From: Streptomyces coelicoflavus
Lineage (GTDB): Bacteria > Actinomycetota > Actinomycetes > Streptomycetales > Streptomycetaceae
Direction: 5' to 3'
Length of the DNA stretch: 64,000 nt
NCBI RefSeq assembly: GCF_003112555.1
Contig: NZ_BEWB01000003.1
Coordinates: 682,001 to 746,000 of the forward strand
Each line of letters begins with the position of its first letter. Positions within the stretch are counted from its first letter, which is position 1. The translations under genes were made by a program, and so were the position numbers. A model generated the notes under the pieces. It did not search any database. It was not told the DNA's origin and was given only the letters and a program-made list of their open reading frames with translations. This document shows, one piece after another, positions 34,702 through 44,158 of this stretch.

Positions 34702-35880
34702 TCAGGACTTCAGCCGGGCCGCGAAGTCGGCGACCGCCGCCCGCACGTCGTCGGCCGTCCACTCGAGGCCCGACTCGCCCACCGAGACCTCGGTGAGGGC
34801 GAGCCCGGGGCCGCCCGCGTCCCAGGGGCTGGAGAAGAGCATCGTCCCCGTCTCCTCGGCCTGCCGGAGCGCGGCCTCACCGGCGGTGTCGGGGTCGTGG
34901 GGCAGCCAGACCTGGAACTCGTGCGTGTGCGGCACCTCGGGGTGCACCCGCGCCCACGGCAGCCCGGCCGCCGCGAGGCCCTCGCGCAGCGCGGCGGCCA
35001 CCACGCGCGCGTGGGCCACGTACGCGGGCAGCCGGGGCAGCTCGCGCGCCAGGCCCGCCAGGGCGGACAGCGCCGTGGGGAACTGCTGGAACACCTGACC
35101 GCCGTACCGGTGCCGCCAGGCCTTCGCCTCCTCGACCAGCGTGCGGGGGCCGGCCAGGGCGGCGCCGCCGTAGCCGTTGAGGGACTTGTAGAACGAGACG
35201 TACACGCTGTCCGCCAGGCCCGCGATCTCGGCCAGGGGGCGGCCGAAGTGGGTGGCGCACTCCCACAGGCGGGCCCCGTCGAAGTGCACGACCGCGTCGC
35301 GCTCCCGGGCGGCCTCGACGACCTCGGTGAGCTCCTCCCAGGTGGGCAGCAGGTAACCGGCCTCCCTGAGCGGCAGTTCCAGCATCAGTGCCCCGAACGG
35401 CTCGTCGAAGCCGCGCACCTCGTCGGCGGTCGGCTGCCGGGGCGCGTCGGTCAGCCGTACCGGGCGCAGCCCGCTCACCCGGCCGAAGGCGTTGCGCTCG
35501 TGCTGCTCGGGGTGGCCGAGCCCGTGCAGGGCGACGACCGGGTTGCCGGTGCGGCCCGCCCAGCAGCGCAGGGCCACCTGCTGGGCCATGGTGCCGGTCG
35601 GGAAGAAGGCGGCGGCCTCGGTGCCGAGCAGGGCGGCGGTCTTCTCCTCCAGGGCCGCCACGACGCCGTTGCCGTACATGTCGGAGGGCTCGTCGAGGCC
35701 GTACAGTTCCTCGGCCCCGTCCAGCAGGGCGATGCGCTCCCGCAGGGTCGAGACGAAGCCCGGGCGGGCGAGTACGCGCCGCGCGCCGCGAAGGGCGGCC
35801 ACGCGCCGCTCCCGCTGGTGCCGCTGTTCCTCGGGTTCCGTCGGTTCGGCCGCTTCCGGCCGCTCTGCCGTATCACTCAT
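34702..35880 (-). CDS. Threonine aldolase / beta-eliminating lyase family PLP enzyme
   Basis: 392 aa. Fold-type I PLP enzyme of the low-specificity threonine aldolase group: AAFFPTGTMAQQVALRCW, VVHFDGARLWECATHFG (cofactor Asp) and VSFYKSLNGYGGAALAG with the PLP-lysine. It would cleave beta-hydroxy amino acids to glycine and an aldehyde. A charged N-terminal extension of about 40 residues precedes the domain. ATG 35880. No neighbouring pathway gene clarifies the natural substrate. Divergent from the DUF2520-panC operon. Confidence 0.85.
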   Translation of the reverse strand: MSDTAERPEAAEPTEPEEQRHQRERRVAALRGARRVLARPGFVSTLRERIALLDGAEELYGLDEPSDMYGNGVVAALEEKTAALLGTEAAAFFPTGTMAQQVALRCWAGRTGNPVVALHGLGHPEQHERNAFGRVSGLRPVRLTDAPRQPTADEVRGFDEPFGALMLELPLREAGYLLPTWEELTEVVEAARERDAVVHFDGARLWECATHFGRPLAEIAGLADSVYVSFYKSLNGYGGAALAGPRTLVEEAKAWRHRYGGQVFQQFPTALSALAGLARELPRLPAYVAHARVVAAALREGLAAAGLPWARVHPEVPHTHEFQVWLPHDPDTAGEAALRQAEETGTMLFSSPWDAGGPGLALTEVSVGESGLEWTADDVRAAVADFAARLKS

Positions 35881-36081
35881 ACGGTGATCATGGCGCGCGG
35901 TCGGTGCGTCCGGCACCCGGGTTTCTCCACAGGTTCCGACACACGCGCGCGGTGTGTGCTCCACCGTCGCACGGAAACCCACAGGCTGTGGACAACCGGA
36001 CGCCGCCCGGACCGATCGCGTTAACATGACGAGAAATCGTCCGGTACCCCGAGCGGACTGGAACGGGAAGGCCGCCGTCGC

Positions 36082-37185
36082 GTGAACACAGCCCCACAAC
36101 CAGACCCCAAGGACCGCCCCGCGCGGCTCACCGTAGGCGTGGTCGGCGCCGGGCGGGTGGGCCCCGCGCTGGCCGCGTCCCTCCAGCGCGCAGGGCACCG
36201 CCCGGTGGCCGTCTCGGGGGTCTCCGAGGCCTCCAGGAGGCGCGCCGCCGCCCTTCTGCCCGACGTGCCGCTCAGGACGCCCGCCGAGGTCCTCCAGCAC
36301 GCCGAGCTGGTGCTGCTGACCGTCCCGGACGACGCGCTGCCCGGCCTGGTGACCGGGCTCGCCGAGACCGGGGCGGTGCGTCCGGGCCAGCTCCTCGTGC
36401 ACACCTCCGGGCGGTACGGCGCACGGGTCCTGGACCCCGCGCTGCGCGCGGGCGCCCTGCCGCTGGCCCTGCACCCGGCGATGACCTTCACCGGCACCCC
36501 GGTGGACGTCCAGCGGCTGGCCGGCTGCTCCTTCGGCGTCACCGCGCCCGAGGAGCTGCGGCTGGCCGCCGAGGCCCTGGTCATCGAGATGGGCGGCGAG
36601 CCGGAGTGGATCGCCGAGGACCGCCGCCCGCTGTACCACGCGGCGCTCGCCCTGGGCTCCAACCACCTGATCACCCTGGTCGCCCAGTCCATGGAGCTGC
36701 TGCGCACGGCCGGTGTGACGGCCCCCGACCGGATGCTCGGCCCGCTGCTGGGCGCCTCCCTCGACAACGCCCTGCGCTCCGGCGACGCGGCCCTCACCGG
36801 CCCCGTGGCGCGCGGGGACGCGGGCACGGTCGCCGCGCACATCGAGGAGCTGCGCGCCCACGCCCCCCAGGCCGTCGCCGGCTACCTGGCGATGGCCCGC
36901 GCGACCGCCGACCGCGCCCTGGACCACGGCCTGCTGAAGGCCGAACTCGCCGAGGACCTGCTCGGGGTACTCGCCGACGGAGCCACGACAGCCACCGGAC
37001 GCACCGGAGCCGGCGGACGCACCGGAGCCCCCGGCCCCGACGGTGCCACCGGCCCCGACGGTGTCACCGGCCCCGACCGGGCGCCCGGCCCCGACGGAGC
37101 CCCCGGCACCGAGGGCACCGACGGCCCCGAAGGCACTGACGACCCCGAAGGCACCGACGAAGGCACCGACGGAGGCGCCCGATGA
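36082..37185 (+). CDS. Rossmann-like DUF2520 protein with collagen-like tail
   Basis: 367 aa. N-terminal NAD(P)-binding fold ([21 protein letters not shown]) resembling ketopantoate reductase or ProC, then the helical DUF2520 domain ([20 protein letters not shown]). The gene precedes panC across actinobacteria (in M. tuberculosis Rv3603c-panC-panD), so a role in pantothenate or CoA metabolism is suspected. The last 55 residues are a Gly-x-y run such as [18 protein letters not shown], unlike the rest of the protein. GTG 36082; overlaps panC by four bases (ATGA). Confidence 0.87.
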   Translation: MNTAPQPDPKDRPARLTVGVVGAGRVGPALAASLQRAGHRPVAVSGVSEASRRRAAALLPDVPLRTPAEVLQHAELVLLTVPDDALPGLVTGLAETGAVRPGQLLVHTSGRYGARVLDPALRAGALPLALHPAMTFTGTPVDVQRLAGCSFGVTAPEELRLAAEALVIEMGGEPEWIAEDRRPLYHAALALGSNHLITLVAQSMELLRTAGVTAPDRMLGPLLGASLDNALRSGDAALTGPVARGDAGTVAAHIEELRAHAPQAVAGYLAMARATADRALDHGLLKAELAEDLLGVLADGATTATGRTGAGGRTGAPGPDGATGPDGVTGPDRAPGPDGAPGTEGTDGPEGTDDPEGTDEGTDGGAR

Positions 37186-38192
37186 CCCGCACCCCGCCCG
37201 CCCTCCTGCGCACCGCCGACGAGCTGCACGCGCGCGTGCGCCGCGGCCGCCGGGCCGTCGTGATGACCATGGGCGCCCTGCACGAGGGCCACGCCACCCT
37301 GATCCGCACGGCGCGCGACCTCGCCGGACCGGACGGCGAGGTCGTCGTCACCGTCTTCGTGAACCCGCTCCAGTTCGGTGCCGGCGAGGACCTCGACCGC
37401 TACCCGCGCACCCTGGACGCCGACCTGGAGATCGCCGGCCGGGCGGGCGCCGACGCCGTCTTCGCCCCCTTCGCCGACGAGGTCTACCCCGGCGGCGAGC
37501 CCCAGGTGCGCGTCACCGCCGGCCCCATGGGCGAGCGCCTGGAGGGCGCCTCCCGCCCCGGCCACTTCGACGGCATGCTCACCGTCGTCGCCAAGCTGCT
37601 CCACCTCACCCGGCCCGACCTCGCCCTCTACGGCCAGAAGGACGCCCAGCAGCTCGCGCTGATCCGCCGCATGGTCCGCGACCTGAACTTCGGCGTGGAG
37701 ATCGTCGGCGTCCCCACCGTGCGCGAGGAGGACGGCCTGGCCCTGTCCAGCCGCAACCGCTACCTCTCGACGGCGGAACGCCGCACGGCCCTCGCCCTCT
37801 CCCAGGCGCTCTTCGCCGGCCAGGACCGGCACGCCGCCCAGGAGGCGCTCTGCGCGCGGGCCCGCGAAGTGCCCGCCACCCGGGCGCGCGCCGAGGCGCT
37901 GGGCGCCCTGGGCGAGTCCCGCGCGGCGGCCGACGCCCACGCCGTCGCCACCTCCGCCCCCGGCAGCGCCGCGGCCGTCCGGGACGCCGCCCGCCTGGTG
38001 CTGGACGACGCGTCCCGCGCCACCCCGCCCCTGGAGCTGGACTACCTCGCCCTGGTCGACCCGTCCGACTTCACCGAGATCGGCGACGACCACACCGGTG
38101 AGGCCGTCCTCGCCGTCGCCGCCCGGGTCGGCGCGACCCGCCTGATCGACAACGTCCACCTCACCTTCGGATCCCTCGGAGCCGCCTCGTGA
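37182..38192 (+). CDS. panC: Pantothenate synthetase
   Basis: 336 aa. Joins pantoate and beta-alanine with ATP. Nucleotidylyltransferase motifs: [13 protein letters not shown] (HxGH), [20 protein letters not shown] and the SSRNRYLS loop (KMSKS-like). Compared with typical 285-residue enzymes it has an Ala-rich insertion before the C-terminal subdomain (about 235-290). Overlaps both neighbours by four bases, so the DUF2520-panC-nadB stretch is one coupled unit. Confidence 0.95.
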   Translation: MTRTPPALLRTADELHARVRRGRRAVVMTMGALHEGHATLIRTARDLAGPDGEVVVTVFVNPLQFGAGEDLDRYPRTLDADLEIAGRAGADAVFAPFADEVYPGGEPQVRVTAGPMGERLEGASRPGHFDGMLTVVAKLLHLTRPDLALYGQKDAQQLALIRRMVRDLNFGVEIVGVPTVREEDGLALSSRNRYLSTAERRTALALSQALFAGQDRHAAQEALCARAREVPATRARAEALGALGESRAAADAHAVATSAPGSAAAVRDAARLVLDDASRATPPLELDYLALVDPSDFTEIGDDHTGEAVLAVAARVGATRLIDNVHLTFGSLGAAS

Positions 38193-39922
38193 CCAGCACA
38201 GGCATACGACTGCACGCCCCCGCGCCCGGCTGGGCCGTCGCCGCGGACGTGGTGGTCGTCGGCTCGGGCGTAGCGGGCCTCACCGCCGCCCTGCGCTGCG
38301 AGGCCGCCGGCCTGACGACGGTCGTCGTCACCAAGGCCCGCCTCGACGACGGCTCCACCCGCTGGGCGCAGGGCGGCATCGCCGCGGCCCTCGGCGAGGG
38401 CGACACCCCCCAGCAGCACCTCGACGACACCCTGGTGGCCGGCGTCGGCCTGTGCGACGAGGAAGCGGTCCGCACCCTGGTCACCGAGGGCCCCGACGCC
38501 GTACGCCGCCTCATCGAGACCGGCGCGCACTTCGACGAGTCCACCGAGGGCGGCCTGGCCCTCACCCGCGAGGGCGGCCACCACCGCCGCCGCATCGCCC
38601 ACGCGGGCGGCGACGCCACGGGCGCCGAGATCTCCCGCGCCCTGGTCGAGGCGGTACGCGCGCGAGGGCTGCGCACGGTGGAGAACGCGCTCGTCCTGGA
38701 CCTCCTCACGGACGCCGAGGGCCGCACGGCGGGCGTCACCCTGCACGTCATGGGCGAGGGCCAGCACGACGGCGTCGGGGCGGTCCACGCCCCCGCGGTC
38801 GTCCTCGCCACCGGCGGCATGGGCCAGGTCTTCTCGGCGACGACGAACCCCTCGGTCTCCACGGGCGACGGAGTGGCCCTGGCCCTCCGCGCGGGCGCCG
38901 AGGTCAGCGACCTCGAATTCGTCCAGTTCCACCCCACCGTCCTCTTCCTGGGCCCGGACGCCGAGGGCCAGCAGCCCCTGGTCTCCGAGGCGGTACGCGG
39001 CGAGGGCGCCCACCTGGTGGACGCGGACGGCGTGCGCTTCATGCTCGGGCAGCACGAACTCGCGGAACTGGCCCCGCGCGACATCGTCGCCAAGGCCATC
39101 ACGCGCCGCATGCAGGAGCAGGGCGCCGAGCACATGTACCTGGACGCCCGCCACTTCGGTGCCGACATGTGGGAGCGCCGCTTCCCCACGATCCTCGCCG
39201 CCTGCCGCGCCCACGGCATCGACCCGGTCACCGAGCCGGTCCCCGTCGCCCCGGCCGCCCACTACGCCTCGGGCGGCGTCCGCACCGACCCGCACGGCCG
39301 CACGACGGTCCCCGGCCTGTACGCGTGCGGCGAGGTCGCCTGCACCGGCGTGCACGGCGCCAACCGGCTGGCCTCCAACTCGCTCCTCGAGGGCCTGGTC
39401 TACGCCGAACGCATCGCCGCCGACGTGGCGGCGGGCCACGCGGCCGGCGCCCTCCACGCGCGCGTGCCGGCCCCCCTGCCGCACCCGGACCACCCGGAGC
39501 ACCCCCTCCTCCCGCCCGAGACCCGCCTCACGATCCAGCGGATCATGACGGACGGCGCCGGCGTCCTGCGCTCGGCCGACTCCCTCACGCGCGCGGCGGA
39601 CCGGCTGCACGCCCTGCACACCGAGGCCCGCGAGGCCCTGCACGACAACGGCAAGACGGCCGAGCCGGGCGTCGACACCTGGGAGGCCACCAACCTCCTG
39701 TGCGTGGCCCGCGTCCTGGTCGCGGCGGCGACCCTGCGCGAGGAGACCCGCGGCTGCCACTGGCGCGAGGACCACGCCGAGCGCGACGACACGGCCTGGC
39801 GCCGCCACGTCGTCGTACGCCTGAACCCGGACCGTTCCCTCGCCGTGCACACCACGGACACGCCAGAATTCCCCCCGACCGTCCACGGCGCCCAGCCGAC
39901 GCACCGTCCCCAGGAGCAGTGA
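38189..39922 (+). CDS. nadB: L-aspartate oxidase
   Basis: 577 aa flavoprotein making iminoaspartate for NAD synthesis. FAD-binding [15 protein letters not shown], the active-site region [28 protein letters not shown] and [10 protein letters not shown], and a C-terminal helical domain. GTG 38189 overlaps the panC stop. nadA (quinolinate synthase) is not in the window and must be elsewhere. The stop at 39922 overlaps candidate nadC starts. Confidence 0.95.
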   Translation: MTSTGIRLHAPAPGWAVAADVVVVGSGVAGLTAALRCEAAGLTTVVVTKARLDDGSTRWAQGGIAAALGEGDTPQQHLDDTLVAGVGLCDEEAVRTLVTEGPDAVRRLIETGAHFDESTEGGLALTREGGHHRRRIAHAGGDATGAEISRALVEAVRARGLRTVENALVLDLLTDAEGRTAGVTLHVMGEGQHDGVGAVHAPAVVLATGGMGQVFSATTNPSVSTGDGVALALRAGAEVSDLEFVQFHPTVLFLGPDAEGQQPLVSEAVRGEGAHLVDADGVRFMLGQHELAELAPRDIVAKAITRRMQEQGAEHMYLDARHFGADMWERRFPTILAACRAHGIDPVTEPVPVAPAAHYASGGVRTDPHGRTTVPGLYACGEVACTGVHGANRLASNSLLEGLVYAERIAADVAAGHAAGALHARVPAPLPHPDHPEHPLLPPETRLTIQRIMTDGAGVLRSADSLTRAADRLHALHTEAREALHDNGKTAEPGVDTWEATNLLCVARVLVAAATLREETRGCHWREDHAERDDTAWRRHVVVRLNPDRSLAVHTTDTPEFPPTVHGAQPTHRPQEQ

Positions 39923-39927
39923 CAGCA

Positions 39928-40917
39928 GTGAACCCCTCCGACCCCACCGAACTCCCCCTCGCCTCCACCGGAGGCTGCGGCGACGGCTGCGCCTGCGGCG
40001 CGGACAACGAAGAAGACACCTACATGGAGTGCGGTCTCGACCCGGCGCTCGCGGCACTCCTGCTGGACTCCGGCCTCGACCCCGTCGAGGTCGAGGACAT
40101 CGCGAACGTCGCCATCCAGGAGGACCTGGCGGGCGGCGTGGACGTGACGACCGTGGCGACCATCCCCGAGGACGCCGTGGCCACGGCCGACTTCACCGCG
40201 CGCGAGGCGGGCGTCGTGGCGGGCCTCAGGGTCGCCGAGGCGGTGCTGTCGATCGTCTGCACGGACGAGTTCGAGGTGGAGCGCCACGTCGAGGACGGCG
40301 ACCGCGTGGAGGCGGGCCACAAGCTCCTCTCCGTGACCACCCGCACCCGCGACATCCTCACCGCCGAGCGCAGCGCGCTGAACCTCCTGTGCCGCATGTC
40401 GGGCATCGCGACGGCCACGCGCGCGTGGGCGGACGTCCTGGACGGCACGAAGGCCAAGGTCCGCGACACCCGCAAGACGACGCCGGGCCTGCGCAGCCTG
40501 GAGAAGTTCGCGGTGCGCTGCGGCAGCGGCGTCAACCACCGCATGTCCCTCTCGGACGCGGCCCTCGTCAAGGACAACCACGTGGTCGCCGCGGGCGGCG
40601 TCGCCGAGGCCTTCAACGCCGTGCGCGAGAGCTTCCCGGACGTGCCCATCGAGGTCGAGGTCGACACCCTGCACCAGCTGCGCGAGGTCGTGGACGCGGG
40701 CGCCGACCTGATCCTGCTGGACAACTTCACGCCCGACGAGTGCGAGGAGGCGGTGGCCCTGGTCGCCGGCCGCGCCGCCCTGGAGGCCTCGGGCCGCCTC
40801 ACCCTCGCGAACGCCAAGGCGTACGCGGACACGGGCGTCGACTACCTGGCCGTGGGCGCGCTCACCCACAGCTCCCCGATCCTGGACATCGGCCTGGACC
40901 TGCGAGCGGCGGAGTAG
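39928..40917 (+). CDS. nadC: Nicotinate-nucleotide pyrophosphorylase (carboxylating)
   Basis: 329 aa. Converts quinolinate and PRPP to nicotinate mononucleotide. Active-site motifs: TAERSALNLLCRMSGIAT, VRDTRKTTPGLRSLEKFAV, KDNHV, EVEVDTLHQL and LLDNFTPDE. Before the normal domain (MECGLDPALAALL) there is an extra 33-residue segment with GGCGDGCACGADNE, three cysteines in seven residues. GTG 39928 was chosen; GTG 39919 overlaps the nadB stop and is too near AGGAG, while ATG 40024 would remove the Cys-rich part. Five bases before coaX. Confidence 0.94.
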   Translation: MNPSDPTELPLASTGGCGDGCACGADNEEDTYMECGLDPALAALLLDSGLDPVEVEDIANVAIQEDLAGGVDVTTVATIPEDAVATADFTAREAGVVAGLRVAEAVLSIVCTDEFEVERHVEDGDRVEAGHKLLSVTTRTRDILTAERSALNLLCRMSGIATATRAWADVLDGTKAKVRDTRKTTPGLRSLEKFAVRCGSGVNHRMSLSDAALVKDNHVVAAGGVAEAFNAVRESFPDVPIEVEVDTLHQLREVVDAGADLILLDNFTPDECEEAVALVAGRAALEASGRLTLANAKAYADTGVDYLAVGALTHSSPILDIGLDLRAAE

Positions 40918-40922
40918 ACGCC

Positions 40923-41720
40923 ATGCTGCTGACGATCGACGTAGGCAACACGCACACCGTCCTGGGCCTCTTCGACGGCGAGGACATCGTCGAGCACTGG
41001 CGCATCTCCACGGACTCGCGCCGCACGGCGGACGAGCTGGCGGTCCTCCTCCAGGGCCTGATGGGCATGCACCCGCTGCTCGGTGAGGAACTGGGCGACG
41101 GCATCGACGGCATCGCCATCTGCGCGACCGTCCCCTCGGTCCTCCACGAGCTCCGCGAGGTCACCCGCCGCTACTACGGCGACGTCCCCGCGGTCCTGGT
41201 CGAACCGGGCGTCAAGACCGGCGTCCCGATCCTCACCGACCACCCCAAGGAGGTCGGCGCCGACCGCATCATCAACGCGGTCGCCGCGGTGGAGCTGTAC
41301 GGCGGTCCGGCGATCGTCGTGGACTTCGGCACGGCGACGACGTTCGACGCGGTCAGCGCGCGCGGGGAGTACATCGGCGGCGTCATCGCGCCCGGCATCG
41401 AGATCTCGGTCGAGGCGCTGGGCGTCAAGGGCGCCCAGCTCCGCAAGATCGAGGTGGCCCGGCCGCGCAGCGTGATCGGCAAGAACACCGTCGAGGCGAT
41501 GCAGTCCGGCATCGTGTACGGCTTCGCCGGCCAGGTCGACGGCGTCGTCAACCGCATGGCGCGGGAGCTGGCCGACGACCCGGACGACGTGACGGTCATC
41601 GCGACGGGCGGACTGGCGCCGATGGTGCTGGGCGAGTCCTCCGTCATCGACGAGCACGAGCCGTGGCTGACGCTCATGGGACTGCGGCTGGTGTACGAAC
41701 GGAACGTGTCCCGCATGTAG
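40923..41720 (+). CDS. coaX: Type III pantothenate kinase
   Basis: 265 aa. ASKHA-fold kinase, first step of CoA synthesis from pantothenate. Motifs: LTIDVGNTHTVLGLF (phosphate 1), EVGADRIINAVAA, IVVDFGTATTFDAV (catalytic Asp) and GGVIAPGIEIS. Completes the DUF2520-panC-nadB-nadC-coaX operon, pairing NAD and CoA cofactor synthesis. ATG 40923, five bases after the nadC stop. An interspersed repeat follows. Confidence 0.95.
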   Translation: MLLTIDVGNTHTVLGLFDGEDIVEHWRISTDSRRTADELAVLLQGLMGMHPLLGEELGDGIDGIAICATVPSVLHELREVTRRYYGDVPAVLVEPGVKTGVPILTDHPKEVGADRIINAVAAVELYGGPAIVVDFGTATTFDAVSARGEYIGGVIAPGIEISVEALGVKGAQLRKIEVARPRSVIGKNTVEAMQSGIVYGFAGQVDGVVNRMARELADDPDDVTVIATGGLAPMVLGESSVIDEHEPWLTLMGLRLVYERNVSRM

Positions 41721-41755
41721 GACGCGGCACGGGTGCGGGCGCGGGGGTGGGGTGT

Positions 41756-41870
41756 GCGGCCCGGCGTTGCGCGGTGCCTCCCCCACTCTCGGCTTCGCTC
41801 GAGCGGGGGACGAACCCCGTCGCCCACCCGTGCCGCCCCCGGGGGTATCTCCCAGGCCGCCGCAGGCACC
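41756..41870 (+). repeat. About 115-bp interspersed repeat, copy B
   Basis: Inverted partner of the block at 11703-11817. It shares GCGGCCCGGCGTTGC, CTCCCCCACTCTCGGCTTCG, GCTCGAGCGGG, CGCCCACCCGTGCCGCC and CCCAGGCC in the same order. It lies between coaX and a hypothetical gene. The two copies are 30 kb apart in opposite orientation, so recombination between them would invert the interval. Confidence 0.75.
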
Positions 41871-41968
41871 CCGCGCCCCCGCCGGAGGCACCGGCATCCG
41901 GGTGGGGGAGCGCGCCACACCCGCGCCCCCTATGCCGAGTTTGTCTGATTAGCGCGTATCGTCGCCGC

Positions 41969-42634
41969 ATGCCCACGCCCTACGGACCCCGCGGCGGCAT
42001 GGCGTTCGGTGCTCAGGAGCTGCGTGTGCTCCGGCGAGCCCTCGCCCTCGCCCTGAACCCCAGCCCGGTCTCGGCCCGGGAGGCCCAGGACTGCCTTCAC
42101 CTCGCAGAGTCGCTGGACGAGGCGATGCGGGAGGGAGCCAGGCTGCGCGCCTTCCTGGTGGCCGACCTCGCCCGGTACCGCGCCGCCCTCCCCGGCACCG
42201 CCACCGGCTACCTCGCGCTCCTCGACGAGGCGCTGGACGCGGGCCACCGCCCCGGCGCGGACGACCTCGCCGCCCTGGGAGCCCTGCGCGGCAACCCCGC
42301 CGCGGCCGCCCTGCTGGCCCGCTGCGGCGCCGCCACGGCCACGACGCCCGTCCCGGCGGCCGCGACGTCCACGGCCGCCACGGTCACCGCCGCCACGGTC
42401 ACCGCCGCCACGGTCACGCTCCCCGCCGCGCGCACCCGCCTCCACGCCGTCGCCGGCGGCCGCCGCCCCGACGGCGACCCCGCGCAGAAGCCCGCTCCGA
42501 AACCGGCCCCGCGCCCCGCCCCGGCCGCCCCCAAGCGCCCCGTCCCCACCCCCGGCGAGGTCTTCCCGCGCCGCAAGCCCGCCCCGCCGGCCCCGCCCGC
42601 CCCGGACACCCGGCACCACCTCGCCGCCGGCTGA
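41969..42634 (+). CDS. Hypothetical protein, helical N-terminus and Ala/Pro-rich C-terminus
   Basis: 221 aa, no recognised family. Residues 10-115 are predicted helical (LRVLRRALALALNPSPVSA, AQDCLHLAESLDEAMREGARLRAFLVADLARYRAAL, GYLALLDEALDAGH). The rest is low complexity: a TVTAATVTAATVT segment from a 15-bp tandem repeat (ACGGTCACCGCCGCC, about 42376-42420), then KPAPKPAPRPAP and APPAPPAP. Soluble, no signal peptide. ATG 41969; a second ATG at 41999 is in frame. Confidence 0.75.
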   Translation: MPTPYGPRGGMAFGAQELRVLRRALALALNPSPVSAREAQDCLHLAESLDEAMREGARLRAFLVADLARYRAALPGTATGYLALLDEALDAGHRPGADDLAALGALRGNPAAAALLARCGAATATTPVPAAATSTAATVTAATVTAATVTLPAARTRLHAVAGGRRPDGDPAQKPAPKPAPRPAPAAPKRPVPTPGEVFPRRKPAPPAPPAPDTRHHLAAG

Positions 42635-42657
42635 CGGCGCCTGGCTACCCTGGTCCC

Positions 42658-42837
42658 ATGGACTACGTCTCCGCGCTCCTGCCCCCGGCCGTGATGGCCG
42701 TCTTCTTCATCGGCTTGATCCGGGTGATCGTGAAGACCCAGGGCGGCGCCAACAAGGCCAAGGAGGACGCGGTCGTCGACGCCGCCCTCGCGCGGGCGGA
42801 GGGCGCCCGGCAGGCGTCCCCGCACCCCGAAGCCTGA
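42658..42837 (+). CDS. Small single-span membrane protein
   Basis: 59 aa from ATG 42658 to TGA 42837. One transmembrane helix near the start (ALLPPAVMAVFFIGLIRVIV), then a Lys-rich turn (KTQGGANKAKEDAV) and an Ala-rich helix ending SPHPEA. G/C third-position bias supports coding. It lies 23 bases after the preceding gene on the same strand. Function unknown. Confidence 0.7.
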   Translation: MDYVSALLPPAVMAVFFIGLIRVIVKTQGGANKAKEDAVVDAALARAEGARQASPHPEA

Positions 42838-42974
42838 CCCGCACCGAAGCACCGACAGGCGTACGGCTGCCGCACTCTCCACCGCGGAGCCGTACGCCCC
42901 CTTTTGTGCACGTTCGCGCCCGGACGCGCACGTCCGGCACGCGATCGTCCCCATCTCCCACTATCGTTCGAAGC

Positions 42975-43385
42975 GTGCCTCGCCCATTGGGAGAACTCGA
43001 AGACGCGGTCATGACGAGGGTGTGGAAGTGGAACCGCCCCGTGACCGTTCGAGAAGTCCTGGAAGACCTGCAACAGGAACGGTCCATCGCGTACACCACC
43101 GTGATGACCGTTCTGGACAATCTCCATCAGAAGGGCTGGGTGCGCCGCGAGTCCGAAGGCCGCGCCTATCGATATGAGGCGGTCTCCACTCGCGCCGCCT
43201 ACGCCGCCGCCCTCATGAACGACGCCTGGTCCCAGAGCGACAACCCCGCGGCGGCCCTCGTCGCGTTCTTCGGCATGATGAGCGAGGAACAGCGCCAGGC
43301 CCTCCAAGACGCCATCCGCATCGTGCAGGGACCGGAAACCCCCGCGCCGGGACCCGGCGCGGTACCGGACGGCGGCGGGCGATAG
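42975..43385 (+). CDS. BlaI/MecI-family repressor
   Basis: 136 aa. Winged helix of the penicillinase-repressor family: PLGELEDAVMTRVWKWNRPVTVREVLEDL and AYTTVMTVLDNLHQKGWVRRESEGRAYRY. The C-terminal part (AALVAFFGMMSEEQRQALQDAI) is the dimer region. No BlaR-type sensor protease is adjacent, so it may be controlled differently. GTG 42975 was chosen because the upstream frame lacks family sequence. Ends ten bases before the acetyltransferase start. Confidence 0.92.
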   Translation: MPRPLGELEDAVMTRVWKWNRPVTVREVLEDLQQERSIAYTTVMTVLDNLHQKGWVRRESEGRAYRYEAVSTRAAYAAALMNDAWSQSDNPAAALVAFFGMMSEEQRQALQDAIRIVQGPETPAPGPGAVPDGGGR

Positions 43386-43394
43386 CGTCCCCCC

Positions 43395-43904
43395 ATGCCA
43401 AATGCCATCAGCGTCCGGCGGGCCCGCACCAGCGATGTCCCGGACGTGCGCCGGCTGCTCGACGCGTACGTCCGTGACCGCATCCTGCTCGACAAAGCGA
43501 TGGTGACGCTTTACGAGAGCATCCAGGAGTTCTGGGTCGCGGAACGGGACGACAACGCCGAGGTGGTCGGCTGCGGCGCCCTGCACGTGATGTGGGAAGA
43601 CCTCGCGGAAGTGCGGACTCTCGCGGTGAAGCCCGGTCTGAAGGGCGCCGGCGTCGGCCACAAGGTGCTGGAGAAGTTGCTGGACACGGCGCGCTGGCTA
43701 GGCGTTCGCCGCGTTTTCTGTCTCACCTTCGAAGTGGACTTCTTCGGCAAGCACGGCTTCGTGGAGATCGGTGAGACACCGGTCGACACCGATGTGTACG
43801 CGGAGCTGCTCCGTTCCTATGACGAGGGCGTTGCGGAGTTCCTGGGTCTCGAACGAGTGAAACCGAACACCTTGGGCAACAGCCGGATGCTTCTGCATCT
43901 GTGA
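43395..43904 (+). CDS. GNAT amino-acid N-acetyltransferase (actinobacterial ArgA-like)
   Basis: 169 aa. GNAT fold with acetyl-CoA loop VKPGLKGAGVGHKVLEKLLDTA and VDFFGKHGFVEIGE. The arrangement ISVRRARTSDVPDVRRLLD, FWVAERDDNAEVVGCGALHVMWEDLAEVRTLAV matches the small N-acetylglutamate synthases of actinobacteria (Rv2747 type), which start arginine synthesis. Its place beside lsr2 is common in Streptomyces as I recall. ATG 43395. A hairpin follows the stop. Confidence 0.85.
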   Translation: MPNAISVRRARTSDVPDVRRLLDAYVRDRILLDKAMVTLYESIQEFWVAERDDNAEVVGCGALHVMWEDLAEVRTLAVKPGLKGAGVGHKVLEKLLDTARWLGVRRVFCLTFEVDFFGKHGFVEIGETPVDTDVYAELLRSYDEGVAEFLGLERVKPNTLGNSRMLLHL

Positions 43905-43925
43905 TCGCCCGGGAGCGCCGGGCGA
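43905..43925 (+). terminator. Terminator hairpin after the acetyltransferase gene
   Basis: TCGCCCGG (43905-43912) pairs with CCGGGCGA (43918-43925) over a five-base loop, starting directly after the stop codon. Confidence 0.6.
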
Positions 43926-44158
43926 CCACGCTCGTTCGAGGTTTATTCCAGCGGGGTGCCCTTCACGGGTTCCCTATGTCCGATACGCGCATGTTTCCGG
44001 CCCGGAGTCGGGCTACCGGTTCCCGCCGGGGGTTTGTGTTTTTCCGGCAAAAGCGGTTTGCTTTCCGGCGTACTGCAGTACTGCATATATCAAGGGACGG
44101 CGATACGGCGGACGCCGGCGGACCCCCGGCCCTCAAGTTATCGATGAAAGGAAATCCG
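43926..44158 (+). promoter_or_regulatory. Leader and promoter region of lsr2
   Basis: 233 bases without a gene, less GC-rich than the surroundings (TTTGTGTTTTTCCGG, GCATATATCAAGG). A perfect 12-bp palindrome GTACTGCAGTAC lies at 44070-44081, followed by TGCATATATC. Lsr2 prefers AT-rich DNA, so autoregulation through this patch is possible. No promoter can be named with confidence. Confidence 0.45.

Noticed and set aside
42376..42420. 15-bp tandem repeats as a separate mobile repeat
   Set aside because: The short ACGGTCACCGCCGCC run is in frame and coding (TVTAA units). It is better explained as local slippage in an Ala/Thr-rich linker.
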